64,000 nt of DNA from Pterois miles (taxonomy: Eukaryota; Chordata; Actinopteri; Perciformes; Scorpaenidae), in NCBI GenBank assembly GCA_947000775.1, contig CAMQGK010000008.1:14765501-14829500 (forward strand). The letters run 5' to 3'. The notes under the pieces were generated by a model. It had not been told where the DNA came from. It saw nothing but the letters and a program-made list of their open reading frames with translations, and did not search any database. The stretch's first letter is position 1. Every line of letters begins with the position of its first letter. The position numbers and the translations under genes were made by a program. Of the stretch, positions 37,391 through 48,110 are shown one piece after another.

Positions 37391-38575
37391 TGATCCATTC
37401 ATCCACGCCGACCTCCTCCCTACGGAGCACCAAAGTTTGTAGCGTAGTGCCGCTGACCAAGCTGCCATATTTGACAACTTGGGAGTGAGAAGGCTGTTCA
37501 TGTAACATAGACTTTAGACAGAAAACACAAATAGCGAGGTTTACGAGAAGCTTAGAATAACAAGACCATCCATTTACAATGGCAGTCACATGTACTGTAA
37601 GTGGGGCACACGGTGAGTAGCGGTAACTCCTCAGTAATTGGTGGGCTGCAGGTATAAAGCTTGAAATTGCTCTTGCAGCATCTCTACCGTACTGACAGAT
37701 GGCAAGTAAAGATAGCGACACTACCATCTCCTCATCGCCCTCAGTCACGCGTACGTCCTATATCTCAGAGGAACTATCTCTGAGGTCCCCAAAACAGTTT
37801 TTTTTTTCTTCTCCTGTGACTTTGACAAGTTATTTCACAAAAGCAAAGATTTCTTAGAAATGCACTAACTTGTGAAATCCTTCTTGGTGCGACTCTTTGT
37901 TCCTTAAATGTGACACGGCACTCTGCTGTCCTCTCTGCCTTCAAGGTGAAACACAGCCCTCAAACACAAAGAAAGGAAATATAATGGAGAGGAATAACTT
38001 GAGCATTGCCATGGAAACTAGCCTTTCCAGCAATGAAATAAGAAGTTAGAAGAACACTTGAATTACTACGTTTTTTCCCCCCATTACAGCTTTCACATTT
38101 GCTTCATTTCAAGGCCTGTTTCTGTCAAGTGTGTTGTTATATCCTGATATGTTTAGTGGCTTTGTTAACTCAATGTTTGTAACGAAGCCTTTGCCATTCT
38201 TTGAAAATGTATGGTTGTATAACTGACAAGGTTTGGGGTGGGGGCTTGAGCGTTGCTGAGCTGAATAACGGCCAAAGGGGAACTGTCCCAATCCCAAAAC
38301 CTCCCCTTTACAAATCCCCCTTCACCCCTGAAATGCCTGATCCAACCCCTCTCCCCCCGACTCACTCTGATTTACCTCATCAATGAACAAAGAGCCAGAG
38401 TCATGATTTTATGCTGGTGATGTTGGCATTTCTTTGGTCATGTTTTACTGTTACCTTCCCTCTTTCCTCCCCCTAAGATGTGCCATAATCTAATCCCCCC
38501 TCCCACCATGTTTTACAAATGTTTCCTTGACTTTTTACCTTTCCTTACATATCTGCCAAAGTGAAGAGAAAACTG

Positions 38576-39458
38576 GGTAACACCTTCTAACCATCATTTA
38601 CATACGGTAAATTGATAGTCAATTAAACAAATACTTATTTTAATGTTTACAAAAAATGAAATTAGAATAATTTGCATTAGTTATTAGCAATGCTATAATT
38701 TATTTTATCATCAGTTTGTGTAATATGAAATAGTTTAATTCTTTATTATATAATTGCTGATAAGTGACTAACATTTTTACATTAAAGTATTATCAGTTTA
38801 TACTGTATATACTATAGTATGTATTTGTTAATGATAACCAAATCATTTGTAAACTTGTAAAATATCTATAAACATTACATAGATAGATGGACCAAAAACA
38901 ATTATTAACCATTGACAGTGTTAACTAACTAATGTTTATAGATGCTTTACAAAGTATTTATTAACCATTTAACGCAGTATTATAATCATCAGTTACAGCT
39001 TTATAATAACCATCCAAATAATGTTAATAGGCAGTTCACAAACAAGTTAATCATTAACAGCGTTAGAAATATGTCTGTGTAATTTTTACAGACGGTATAC
39101 AAAGTATTTATTAACCATTTAACAAGGTATTATAATCATCAGTTACAGCTTTATAATAACCATCCAAATAATGCTAATAGGCGGTTTTCAAACCAGTTAA
39201 TAACATTAACAAAATTTTACAACTATCTGTTATGTTTACAGATGCTTTGCAAAATATGTATTAACTATTTACAAACAATTATTAATCACTGACAGTGTTA
39301 TCTATCTAAATAATGTTTAATGAACTTAAAATAGCAGATTATAGCAGTAGTCATAATTAGTAAACATAATTTCATTTGTTAACAGTAAAATAACTATTAA
39401 CTTAGTTTAATTAGCTATCAATTTGCCATCTATAAATGCTGGTTAATAAAGTGTTACC
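38576..39458. mobile_element. hAT-like element with GGTAACAC ends
   Basis: The left end GGTAACACCTTCTAACCA and right end GGTTAATAAAGTGTTACC are inverted repeats, and similarity continues inward for about 70 bp. Flanking octamers GAAAACTG (38568-38575) and AAAAACTG (39459-39466) differ at one base, fitting an 8-bp hAT-type duplication. The interior is very AT-rich and carries subrepeats such as CAAAGTATTTATTAACCATT and ATAATCATCAGTTACAGC. It encodes no protein. Confidence 0.8.
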
Positions 39459-39905
39459 AAAAACTGTCATGAAAGTTAACTGTAGTGTATAAATTGATAT
39501 TCTGCCATGTTCTGTTAAATTATCAATATGTTTAACCGTTATAGTAGTGGGCTAAAATCTGATTACATAATCGAAGCTTGACAACAAATTGTGGCTCATT
39601 AAGACGATATTTTCTTACTGTCCACTTGTGTTGGTGGCTGTTTGAGGAGGATATAACTGCATCATGTTAATGTGTGGTGTTTGGGAGGGAAGTGGGCATC
39701 AGGGACTCATGTGAGGAGCAGTAATGTTTAATACTGTCTCTGTGTACTATAGTGTGTACTGAGAGTTTGGGTTGGAAATTACAGTTTCCTGCAGCGGCTC
39801 CTGAGAGTCTGCTTACAGATTAAGCTAATTAGAAATGAGCCATGGCCTAAGGGGGGAATGGGATTGAGCCCATTATTGATGAGAAGTTTTAAATAAACAA
39901 AATTT

Positions 39906-40296
39906 GGTAACATGTCCTTTTACAGGTCCACAAACTTCATGGCGATTAAGTGATAATTAGTGAGTAACTTGTTAATTTCTTTGGTGTTACTGCAAAATTA
40001 CCCCAATATTTACCTCAATTTATCAAAAATGACTGTTACAAACACTAAATATTTATGTTCCACTATTTCCCAGTAAGCAGTAATAAATAGTTGGTAATTT
40101 ATTTGATACATTTCCAGGAGAAGTGCTATTTTAGTATATCATTAAATAATGTTTATCATATTGTTATTTTCTATCAATTTTGAGGTAAATATTGGGGTAA
40201 TTTGGCAGTAATTTCAAAGACATTTCAAATGGGTCACTTGCTATTTATCACCTAATTATAATGAAATTTGTGGACCTGTAAAATGAAGCGTTAACC
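39906..40296. mobile_element. Family F palindromic MITE
   Basis: Two arms of about 110 bp are near-perfect inverses, for example TTTTACAGGTCCACAAACTT against AATTTGTGGACCTGTAAAAT, and CCCCAATATTTACCTCAA against TTGAGGTAAATATTGGGG. Ends are GGTAAC and TTAACC. A half copy is at 32480-32660 and a short related fragment is at about 12410-12470. It could extrude as a long hairpin. Confidence 0.85.
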
Positions 40297-40946
40297 AAAA
40301 CTCAAATTTCTTAACATTTTGATTATTATGCACATAATTAAAAAAAAAAAAAAAAAAAGGCAAGAGGAGAGGAGGTAAAGACGGGGTGGGGAAAGTTGTT
40401 TATCACTATCCGAGAACAATCTTACACAGCTTTCTTTTTGTAATTTTTTTTTTCATGCAAAAATCATGCGGCCAATTTGTTGATGTAAGTGACCTGAACC
40501 TCGTGGTTTGCTATCTTATTTAACCAATCACAGCAGCGCTAGTGTAGCAAGCATAGGTGAGAAAGTTAGCAGTGAATAGGCTGTGTAGTACAGTAGATGT
40601 TAAGTTGTTCAGTGTTATTTGTAGTCTACTTTGATCTTGTATTAGTGATATAACATGTAGGTCTATGCAGCATAGGGAGATAGGTCAGAACAGCCAGGAA
40701 CAGGTGCAGGATAGTCTTGTCTTACATCTAGTATTTTATTTCAGTTCAGAGCTAGTCAGCATATTAACTTTTTAAATAGCACAGACTAACTAAACTTCTA
40801 GAACTAACCTCATGTACAGTTTTAGTGCTGTTCTAATACTGGTGTTGCTGTATTCATGACTGTTTTTCTTCTGTTCATCTGGAGGCGGTCTCTCTCTCAG
40901 GTGGTCTCTAACACTCTTTCTCTCCGTTGTCTCTTTCTTGTCCTAG

Positions 40947-41839
40947 GAGGTGAATTAGTGTTGCCCATAATAACGGTGGACTCCCTAGACCCCCCATCCA
41001 TCGCCACCCGCTACCCAGTAATCCCCTCACCCCCCACCACCTACCGCCCTTTCCTCACCCTGCTCGAAACCACCAAAGAGTCCCTCCCCTTGCCCAATGG
41101 CCGGCCCCCCTGCCCCTTGGACCAGGAGGACTGCGAGGAGACCATCGAGGTGTCGGCGTACGGCTCGGGGGAGATGACCGAGTCGGATGACGAGGACTAT
41201 TACAAAAACTCCCCCCTGGTCACCGACAGGACTGTCCTCCCTCCTCCCCCAGCCGTCGAGGGCAGTGTCCAGAACCCCCGAGACCGCCATTTCTCCCGCT
41301 CCCCCAACTCCCACCGCCCGCCTCTCTCCTCCACCCCCACAGCCAACCCCGACCAGCTCAGCCCGCACATCAAGCCGGCCGCCGGCGGCAGCAGCAGTAG
41401 CAACAACAAAATCCCCGCCGGAAAAATGAACACCCGGGACCAGGTGCTGCTGCCGCCGGCCCACCCCTCTTCAGACCCGGGCCACCGTAGAGTCCCAGGA
41501 ATAACCTACCCCCCAAATTTCCCCCATGTTCCCACTCCAGACCCCACGTCTCCTGAAAGAGGGCTTCCGGGCGCCGTAGAGGTGCAGCAGTCCAGCAGTA
41601 CCACGGGAATGGTGGTCGGCATCGTGGCGGCCGCCGCCCTCTGCATCCTCATCTTGCTCTACGCCATGTACAAGTACCGCAACCGCGACGAGGGCTCCTA
41701 CCAGGTGGACCAGAGCCGCAACTACATCAGTAACTCAGCCACGCAGAGCAACGGAGCCCTGGTGAAGGAGAAACAGCCCAGCACTGCCAAGACGGTCACC
41801 AAGAACAAGAAGAACAAAGACAAAGAGTACTACGTCTGA
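40947..41839 (+). CDS. nrxn2: nrxn2 terminal exon: Pro-rich stalk, TM, cytoplasmic tail
   Basis: Two bases finish a Gly codon and are followed by 296 residues and TGA. Residues 1-209 form a Pro/Ser/Thr-rich extracellular stalk starting GELVLPIITVDSLDPPSIAT, which matches neurexin 2. Within it are a Cys-rich patch (RPPCPLDQEDCEE), an acidic SYGSGE-like site (AYGSGEMTESDDEDYY) suited to heparan sulphate attachment at the Ser at 41165-41167, and YPPNFPHVPTPDP. Juxtamembrane residues are EVQQSSSTTG. The membrane helix is about residues 220-240 (MVVGIVAAAALCILILLYAM). The 55-residue tail begins KYRNRDEGSYQVDQ, the protein-4.1-binding region, and ends KNKDKEYYV, the PDZ class II ligand for CASK, Mint and syntenin. 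The exon is much more GC-rich than its surroundings. Other-frame ORFs over 41027-41464 are shadows. Confidence 0.96.
41576..41582 (+). promoter_or_regulatory. nrxn2: Candidate internal 3' splice site (SS5)
   Basis: CCGTAG at 41574-41579 could act as an alternative acceptor. Exon sequence would then start at 41580 with AG, and with the G ending exon 27568-27646 it rebuilds the GAG (Glu) codon. This keeps the frame and deletes exactly 211 residues (40947-41579, 633 nt) of stalk. Neurexin 2 is known, as I recall, to have one large optional insert at splice site 5. The pyrimidine tract upstream is poor, so usage is unproven. Confidence 0.45.
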
Positions 41840-44154
41840 GGGAGCGCCGCCGCCGTGACACACAGAGACAGACAGCAGATGCACTTAGAAAAGGAAAGAG
41901 ACAAGAGAGAGAAAGAGGGAGAGAGAAAAGGCAGTATATGGAGACATAGAGGGCGATTCATTTACAACCCAGTATTGTCAGGTGGCCATACATGTTACCA
42001 ATCAGTCTAATCAGAGGGAGGCAGCAAAATCAGAGCAACATGGTTCTGTTCACACCGCTCAGCATTGCTTCGATTTATTCTTCTAACCGTGGTGTGGATT
42101 TAGGGAAAGGCTGTTACACCTCAGATCATACTGTGCCAACAACCGTGTACCAAATGCTGATAAAACAGTGATTTATGCGTTAGCACTTGGCAGATTATTT
42201 AATATCTCGAGTACTGTAGGAAAGCACCACCATCAGTATTTGTGTCATGGTCTGTACTTCACTCTGAGGCAAGCTCGTGGTGTAAGCCTTCACCTTAGAC
42301 AGTATCAACACATTATCCACCGGTTTGAATTAGCAACTTGACATCCCTCTGTAAAATCAATATACTGCCAGCTTACAGACCCATCGTGTCAAACTCCAGC
42401 TCTCCCATCTCTGTAAGTGTTCCACGTCTCCGATCTCTCACCTCTTCGTCGGATCTCTCTCTCTCTTCCTCTCGTTCGCACCCTGTTTCTCTCCTTGTCC
42501 GGTGCTCAGCAGCTGAAGCGACGTAAAACTCTGCCGTGTTTCAAGCATGTAGTATTCATTTACGAAAAAGAGATTAAAAAAAACTGTTTTTCCTTTCTGT
42601 GGAGTTTAAAAAAAAAACTTTAAAAAAATACGACGATGATTGATGATCATAACAACGTTAAAACGTAGCAACTATGTGAGATACCACCGCTCCAACCTAA
42701 TGGATGCTAACTTGTACGTTAAGCCGCCAAAAACTTGTCGAGGCCAAAAAAAACCCTTGGTCGTCCTTTTGTTGCAGCAGATCTGTGTCGTGTGTTTCTG
42801 GGGCTCCGAGGCGCCCCCTAGTGGGCCAGCAGAGAAACTGTCACGTCCTTACTAATAACCGAAAAACAGAAAAAACCTCCAGCAAACAAGATGAACTCTG
42901 TTCTATATAATTATAAATACATGTATAGACGTTGCAGAAACCTATGGACCTAAAGCGAGTGGAAAAGCGAGATAACGCGCAGCGAAGACGGACTTTAGGA
43001 TTTTTGACGTCGGAACAGTTCCACCGCCCGAACCCCCGCCCCTCAAACCCCGCCCTCATGAACAGTACCGCTGCAAGACTCAGTCACTTCGGTTTGCTCT
43101 TTTCGGTTTCCTGTTTTTATTTCTTTTCTCTGGAGTAACGAGAGACACTTTAGGGTAAATTCTGAGTTCACTCTTGCTGGAGTTCCCCTGTGGAGAGCGA
43201 TACGCTACGGCTGAAGAAGCGACTGTCTTTCGCCCCCACCCGCCGCCCCTCCCCACCCGCCCATCCTCCTCTCTAGCCTGACTGGACTGATGGCAGCCAA
43301 TGGGCAAAGCAAACTTTGTGGGAAGAGCACACAAACACAAAGGTGAACGGCAGTTCCCTGGAAGATGTACAACTGAACTCTAGTATTCCAATTTTCTCAA
43401 CTCTATTAAAAAAGAAAACTGTACCATGAAAAGAAAAGAAAAATCCTGAAAAAAGTTTGTGAAATGTCTAAATATTTGACTCTCATCCCATTACTAAGAG
43501 AAATGTGTTTTCCCTACTATCATTCCTGTTTGGAGAAAAAAATGACTATGATTCTGGGAAACGGAAATTTCTATGTATTTTCTTTTGGTAATTGAGCAAA
43601 TGTGATTTGGGTTATGAACATTTTCCTTTTACTCCACCCTCCATCGGTCATCCTCAATCTATGGTTTGTCCTGCATCTATTCCTTTTTCTCTGTATGGCA
43701 GATTGTACGTCCCCATGCTCTCTCCATCCTCCATGTTTTTTTTGTTTTTAATTTGTTTTATATCTCTTTCTGTCTATGTGGCTGGAGACAAGATGGCAGC
43801 CATTTCATTTGACAGGCTCCGTCGGTTCGCTCTCCTGCCACGTTGGTCTGGTTTCTCTTTCTCCATCCCGAGCATACTCCCAGTATCTTCCTGTTCTTTC
43901 TAAATGTTATTGTAAAGTGTTCCAGTGAGATGACTCTAAATATGTGTACATTAACAGAGGGAATACACTTGGTTATATACTTCTTACTCCCTGTGTCGCG
44001 TCGTCTCTTTATCGTCTGCTTGTCTTTAAGTCCAATTTGTGTGCAGCGGAAACGACTCGGTGATCTCGGATCAAAAAACTTGGGACAGGATCGCGATGTT
44101 TAGTAATCAAGTAATCCGCTTACAGTGTTCGTCTTGTCATACGTGACAACATGT
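41840..44154 (+). other. nrxn2: nrxn2 3' UTR and immediate downstream sequence
   Basis: Follows the TGA directly. It begins with a GC-rich segment and a purine tract (41885-41932, GAGA-rich). Possible polyadenylation hexamers ATTAAA lie at 42573-42578 and 43405-43410, both in A-rich context. No AATAAA is obvious before 44155, so the transcript end is not fixed by sequence. The many short ORFs show no family resemblance. Unique-looking sequence continues to 44154, where a hAT-like element begins. Confidence 0.6.
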
Positions 44155-44162
44155 GGAAAAAC

Positions 44163-44755
44163 TAGGGATGCTAATTAAGCATTTTTTTTCTAACCGGTCC
44201 TCGTTAACCGATTGCGAACCGTTAACCGACGAGATTAGTACGTCGCTTGCAGCGATATACAAACACGTTAAATCCATGATTCACCAGCTGCAGTGTATTA
44301 GCACAACAGACAATTGAGTCCCCGGTTCACCCGACCGGCAGAGTTACTGTAGCAACTACGCTGCTACAGTAACTCTCCCAGTAAGTCTTCACCACATCAT
44401 TTAGCTGCGAGGTTGTCAGCTGTTCGTCTGCCTGCAACCGCTCTGTAACTGTAGCGAGTGTCGGGCTGTCGGTAGCTGTAAACGTAGCTGTAACAGACTG
44501 TGTACAGTTTATTTGTTGGTGAATAAATGCCCCTCAGCTCAACATCCGACCCAACTTCCGGTACCCTGCAGCTCCGGCTCAGACTCTTTCATGGTGGGCT
44601 GTTAAGGTGGACCAGCTTTCCTCGTTTAAGTAACAAGTCGCTCCTCTGAGTTTAGCTGAGCTTTTTATTTAATATTTATTTTAACCGTTTAACTGAGAGC
44701 ATTAATCCGTTAAAATTCTTAATGTCCGTTAACCAATTAATTAGTAGCATCCCCA
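44163..44755. mobile_element. hAT-like MITE, family D copy 2
   Basis: The ends TAGGGATGCTAATTAA and TTAATTAGTAGCATCCCCA are inverted repeats related to those of 12378-13225. The flanking octamers GGAAAAAC (44155-44162) and GGAAAAGC (44756-44763) differ at one base. The interior has GTTAACCGA-type motifs at both edges and a short hairpin (AGTTACTGTAGC ... GCTACAGTAACT near 44341-44376). It lacks the 23-bp minisatellite of its sibling. Confidence 0.8.
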
Positions 44756-45062
44756 GGAAAAGCATTTTAAAACTGTTATACTTGATGCTGCGTGCACGTT
44801 GATATCACGACAGGAAAAGGACAGTCATCTCCGAATTAAAAACTAACACACGCAGGGAAAGCAAACAGGGAGAAACGTGCACTTGATTTTAAAACTCGTA
44901 GCTTCGTATCAAATTACATCCGATGTGCTGATTAAAGCTGCTACGTGCAGAATTTCAACATTTCTGATTTCGGCGCACTCAGTCTTTGAAGAGAACTGGA
45001 GGATTGGATTATTAACCACATGGTGCTTATTTATATATTATTTTTTCAGCCCCTAATAGCTA

Positions 45063-45714
45063 GTTCACACTACACAACTTTAGCCCAGAACTGCTCAAAG
45101 TCACGAGTCGAGAGGCTCGCCAATGCCTCGCAGGCACATTACAGATATCTAGCATGCTACATATCTGGACCTGTCTGGGACTCCGGCCACGAGCTACAGC
45201 CAATCAGAGCACTGTAATGTAGTGTGAAAACCACGACTAAAAGACTCACGATAACTATTCTTGTCGCCGTAGTCGGTGTTACACCGTGTCTGCTCTGTAC
45301 GGAGTCTCAGCTGTCAGACTTCAGAGATAGCAGCGGATTTGGTGTTGAAGCGAAAAGCAAATGCGCCCATTTGTAATATTTCGGATTTAAATCCAATGCT
45401 ATAAGGGAACCATTAATGAGGCAATGAGGAGGATGGATTGGGTCGTAGGTGGTGTACACGGCCCTGCAGCACAAGGTGGAAACCTGCAGCCCTGCAGCAC
45501 AAGGTGGAAACCTGCAGCCCTGCAGCGACAACTCAACCGGAGAGGCCAGAGAGACAGCCATCCAACGCTAACGATCAAAGTAAGCGCGCTTCATATATTA
45601 ACTGTTGGGTGTAATCGGTAACACTGGTGATGTCACAAGTCTATTTATTTATTCACTGGTGGAGAAATTTCCTCACTGTCACATCCCTACTGATCTGAGT
45701 CATGTAGTGTGAAC
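45063..45714. mobile_element. DNA element with GTTCACACTACA ends
   Basis: The left end GTTCACACTACACAAC and right end GTCATGTAGTGTGAAC (approximate) are inverted repeats, and TGTAGTGTGAA also occurs internally near 45218. Inside, 45430-45540 has a short direct repeat of CCTGCAGCACAAGGTGGAAA (about 29-bp period, two to three copies). Part of the interior (45345-45425) matches 8525-8640 in reverse. No transposase is evident. Confidence 0.55.
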
Positions 45715-47057
45715 AAGATATTAAAGGTATATCTGATGTTTTGAAGTGGGGTTGTATGAAGTATCCCTAGTCGGTGTATTACCTACAGTAGATGGTGGTC
45801 AGCACACCACAGACTGGAGTATCAGTACAGATATCAATGTCCTGCTGTGGACAGCAGCAAAGCTGGTTTTGTACGCTATATTTCGAATATTGTCCCCGCT
45901 TTACCTCGCTGTCAGATAGCCATGTCTGCCGGGGAACTGAAGCCGTTATATCTATCTGTGCTATCTTCAACGTCACTTTAACCCGGAGAACAGAGGAGTT
46001 GCTGGTCTTCGGCTGCCTCTATCGGTTAGTTAGTTTGTGATACTGTGTGACTTTAGTGAACTGAGCCTTTCAAACACTAAAGTCACACAATAACTGATGA
46101 AGACAGCACATTGCTTAGCTTCCATGCTGGTACTACCGTCTGTTTCTCCAAACTGGGGGCGTGCCGACCGCCGTCTACTCTAGCTAATACACTGACTATA
46201 AACACCTCATTAGATCCCCTCTTCAAATATTCGACAATCCCTATGATTACAAATCATGCTGCATTTTGGCCAACCATTTCCCAGGTCTGCATTAACTTTA
46301 GAGCTAAGCGGTTTGTCTGAGGAAAGGCCCACAGTGTCAGACTCTGAAAACACCTCTTCTATTATCACTCTTTAACCTGCATTACCAAGTTAGACAAAGC
46401 TGCTTGTATTAGTGGTACGGGGAATTGCTGGTATTACTTACCCCGACAGAGAGGTCTGGTCAGCCTCAGGACAGCACCTCTGGAGCTGGTAAGGACTCAT
46501 TGGACTTCAGCATTGACGAGCTGCTGTCACGGTGAAGTGAAACAAAGACAAACAGTCAAACACCAGGATAACCACGTCACGCTGTTTACAGATTTTTGTT
46601 TATTCCCTGTATATTAATCAAGCTCGCAGTGAGGCTGCTGCTTTATTTTTCCTATGATTTTATTGCCCACCAGGGTGTTGCGTATATTTATACACCCAGA
46701 TGGAGTGTTATTCAGTAAGTGTTGCTTGGCTGTGATCACACAGGAATGTTTAAAAATCATAAACACATTTAATTTCAATCTGACTGATGAATGAAGTTTA
46801 ACCCCTCAAATAGATTTCTTCTTCTTCTTAAATTCATATCACACACCAATTACTTTCAGATGAACAGATTATGAGAATACAGCATGAACTAATTTTGATG
46901 AGTTTGACTAAACCCCCATATTTGGTCTTGGAAACAGAATGGAAAGTACACATGCAAAACTTGTGTCTTGTACCAGCCTTTAAGAAAACAAAATACTTTT
47001 CGTACAACTCGTACAGTCAGAACAGCATGCAGTCAAAGTGGCTTTACTTCTGTTTCT
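45715..47057. other. Non-coding stretch right of nrxn2
   Basis: I see no gene here. ORFs do not exceed 82 codons and none resembles a known family. AT content rises towards the right, leading into the satellite-related block. The sequence may be an old repeat, but no second copy is visible in the window. Confidence 0.5.
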
Positions 47058-47756
47058 GACTTGTACTGTACAAGGATTTTTTACATTTTTTTGACACTAT
47101 ACTGAGATTTTTTAGGTATAATATATTTTTTATTTTTTCAACATCCTGTACAATACTTTTTTTAACATACTATATTATGATTTTTTATATACTACAACTT
47201 TTTTAACATACTATACTACAACTTTTTATTTTATCAACATACAATACAGTATGTTTTTTATTTTTTTTGACACATACTATGACGTTATTTTTTCAACATA
47301 CTATAAAATGACATTTATTTTTTCGATATACTATACTATGTTTTTTTCGGCATACTATACAAAAACTTAATTTTCTTGACATACGATCCCATGACTTTAA
47401 ATTTTTTTGACATACTAAACTGTTAGTATTGTTCCACTGACTAAACTGTCTATTTTTTTCACCCTGCTATACTATGAAGTCTTTTTTTTACGTAGTATAC
47501 TATGACGTATTTTTGACTAACTATGCTATGACTTTTTAAAAAAAAATTACTGAGACTTTTGTTGACATACTAAACTACGACTTTTCAAAAAATTTCGGCA
47601 TAGTATACTATAACTTTTTTTCCAACACATTAAACTGACATTTATTTTCAACATACTATAGTATGACTAAATTTTGTTCGACATACTATACGATGACTTT
47701 TAATTTTTCAACATAGTATACAGTGACTTTTTCTTAAAATTTCAACATACTAAACT
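47058..47756 (-). repeat. Degenerate AT-rich repeat, inverted relative to satellite
   Basis: Short units built on ACATACTATACTATGAC followed by T-rich runs, spaced irregularly at roughly 30-60 bp and heavily diverged. The motif is the reverse complement of GTCATAGTATAGTATGT, close to the conserved core of the satellite monomer to the right. The block therefore lies in the opposite orientation to the main array. Confidence 0.8.
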
Positions 47757-47840
47757 ATAGAAGAAGAAGATAGAAGAAGATATTCCTTTATTAGTCCCAC
47801 AGTGGAGAAATTCAGTTTTACACTCTGTTGTTCACACATG
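47757..47840 (-). mobile_element. Retroposon tail fragment between satellite blocks
   Basis: GAAGAAGATATTCC, TTTATTAGTCCCACAGTGG and AGAAATTCAG, then CACTCTGTTGTTCACA, match the tail of the SINE at 28946-29278 in the same orientation. The tRNA-like head is absent. It separates the inverted block from the direct array. Confidence 0.7.
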
Positions 47841-48110
47841 TTGTTCACACATGAAATGGCATATTATGGAGTATGTTGAAAGAAATGGCATATTATAGTA
47901 TTTCCACAAGAATAACAATTTATATTAAAGTTTTTGGCGAAAAAATTGCCATAGTATGTCGGAAAACTTCTCATAGTATAGTATGTCAACTATAATGAAA
48001 TGAAATCATGAAAACGGTCGTATTATAGCATGTAGAATGATTTTATGGTGAAATAGTCACTTTGTGAAATGTTGAAAAATTTTTCAAAAAAAAAAAAAAA
48101 GCCATGATCG
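47841..48110 (+). repeat. Diverged edge of the satellite array
   Basis: Contains partial and mutated monomer pieces (GGTCGTATTATAGCATGTAG, GCCATAGTATGTCGG) without the regular spacing seen further right. Edge monomers of satellites are usually the most diverged because they escape homogenisation. Confidence 0.7.

Larger units (their letters stand above)
27647..40946 (+). other. nrxn2: nrxn2 last intron
   Basis: A 13.3-kb intron with donor GTGAGT and acceptor TTGTCCTAG behind a long CT-rich tract (40885-40944). Elements lie at 28946-29278, 29348-30434 (with a nested element), 32480-32660, 34087-34926, 36650-37390, 38576-39458 and 39906-40296. An A18 run sits near 40341-40358. In 27647-28945, 30435-32479, 32661-34086, 34927-36649, 37391-38567 and 40360-40880 I see no gene or exon with a neurexin match and no repeat I can define. 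Confidence 0.85.

Noticed and set aside
40898..40900. CTCTCAG as an alternative acceptor for the terminal exon
   Set aside because: Using it would add non-conserved residues before GGELVLP, whereas TCCTAG at 40941-40946 gives the conserved junction in the correct phase.
41027..41464. 145-codon minus-strand ORF and a + strand ORF in another frame
   Set aside because: Shadows of the GC-rich nrxn2 terminal exon, whose own frame matches neurexin throughout.
5016..41839. Assignment to neurexin 1 or neurexin 3
   Set aside because: The LADMSTTIMETTTTMATTTT stalk, DLEECEP and the long GELVLPIITVDSLDPP stalk fit neurexin 2 as I recall it. Neurexin 1 has DIDPCEP and no such stalk. I cannot tell nrxn2a from nrxn2b.
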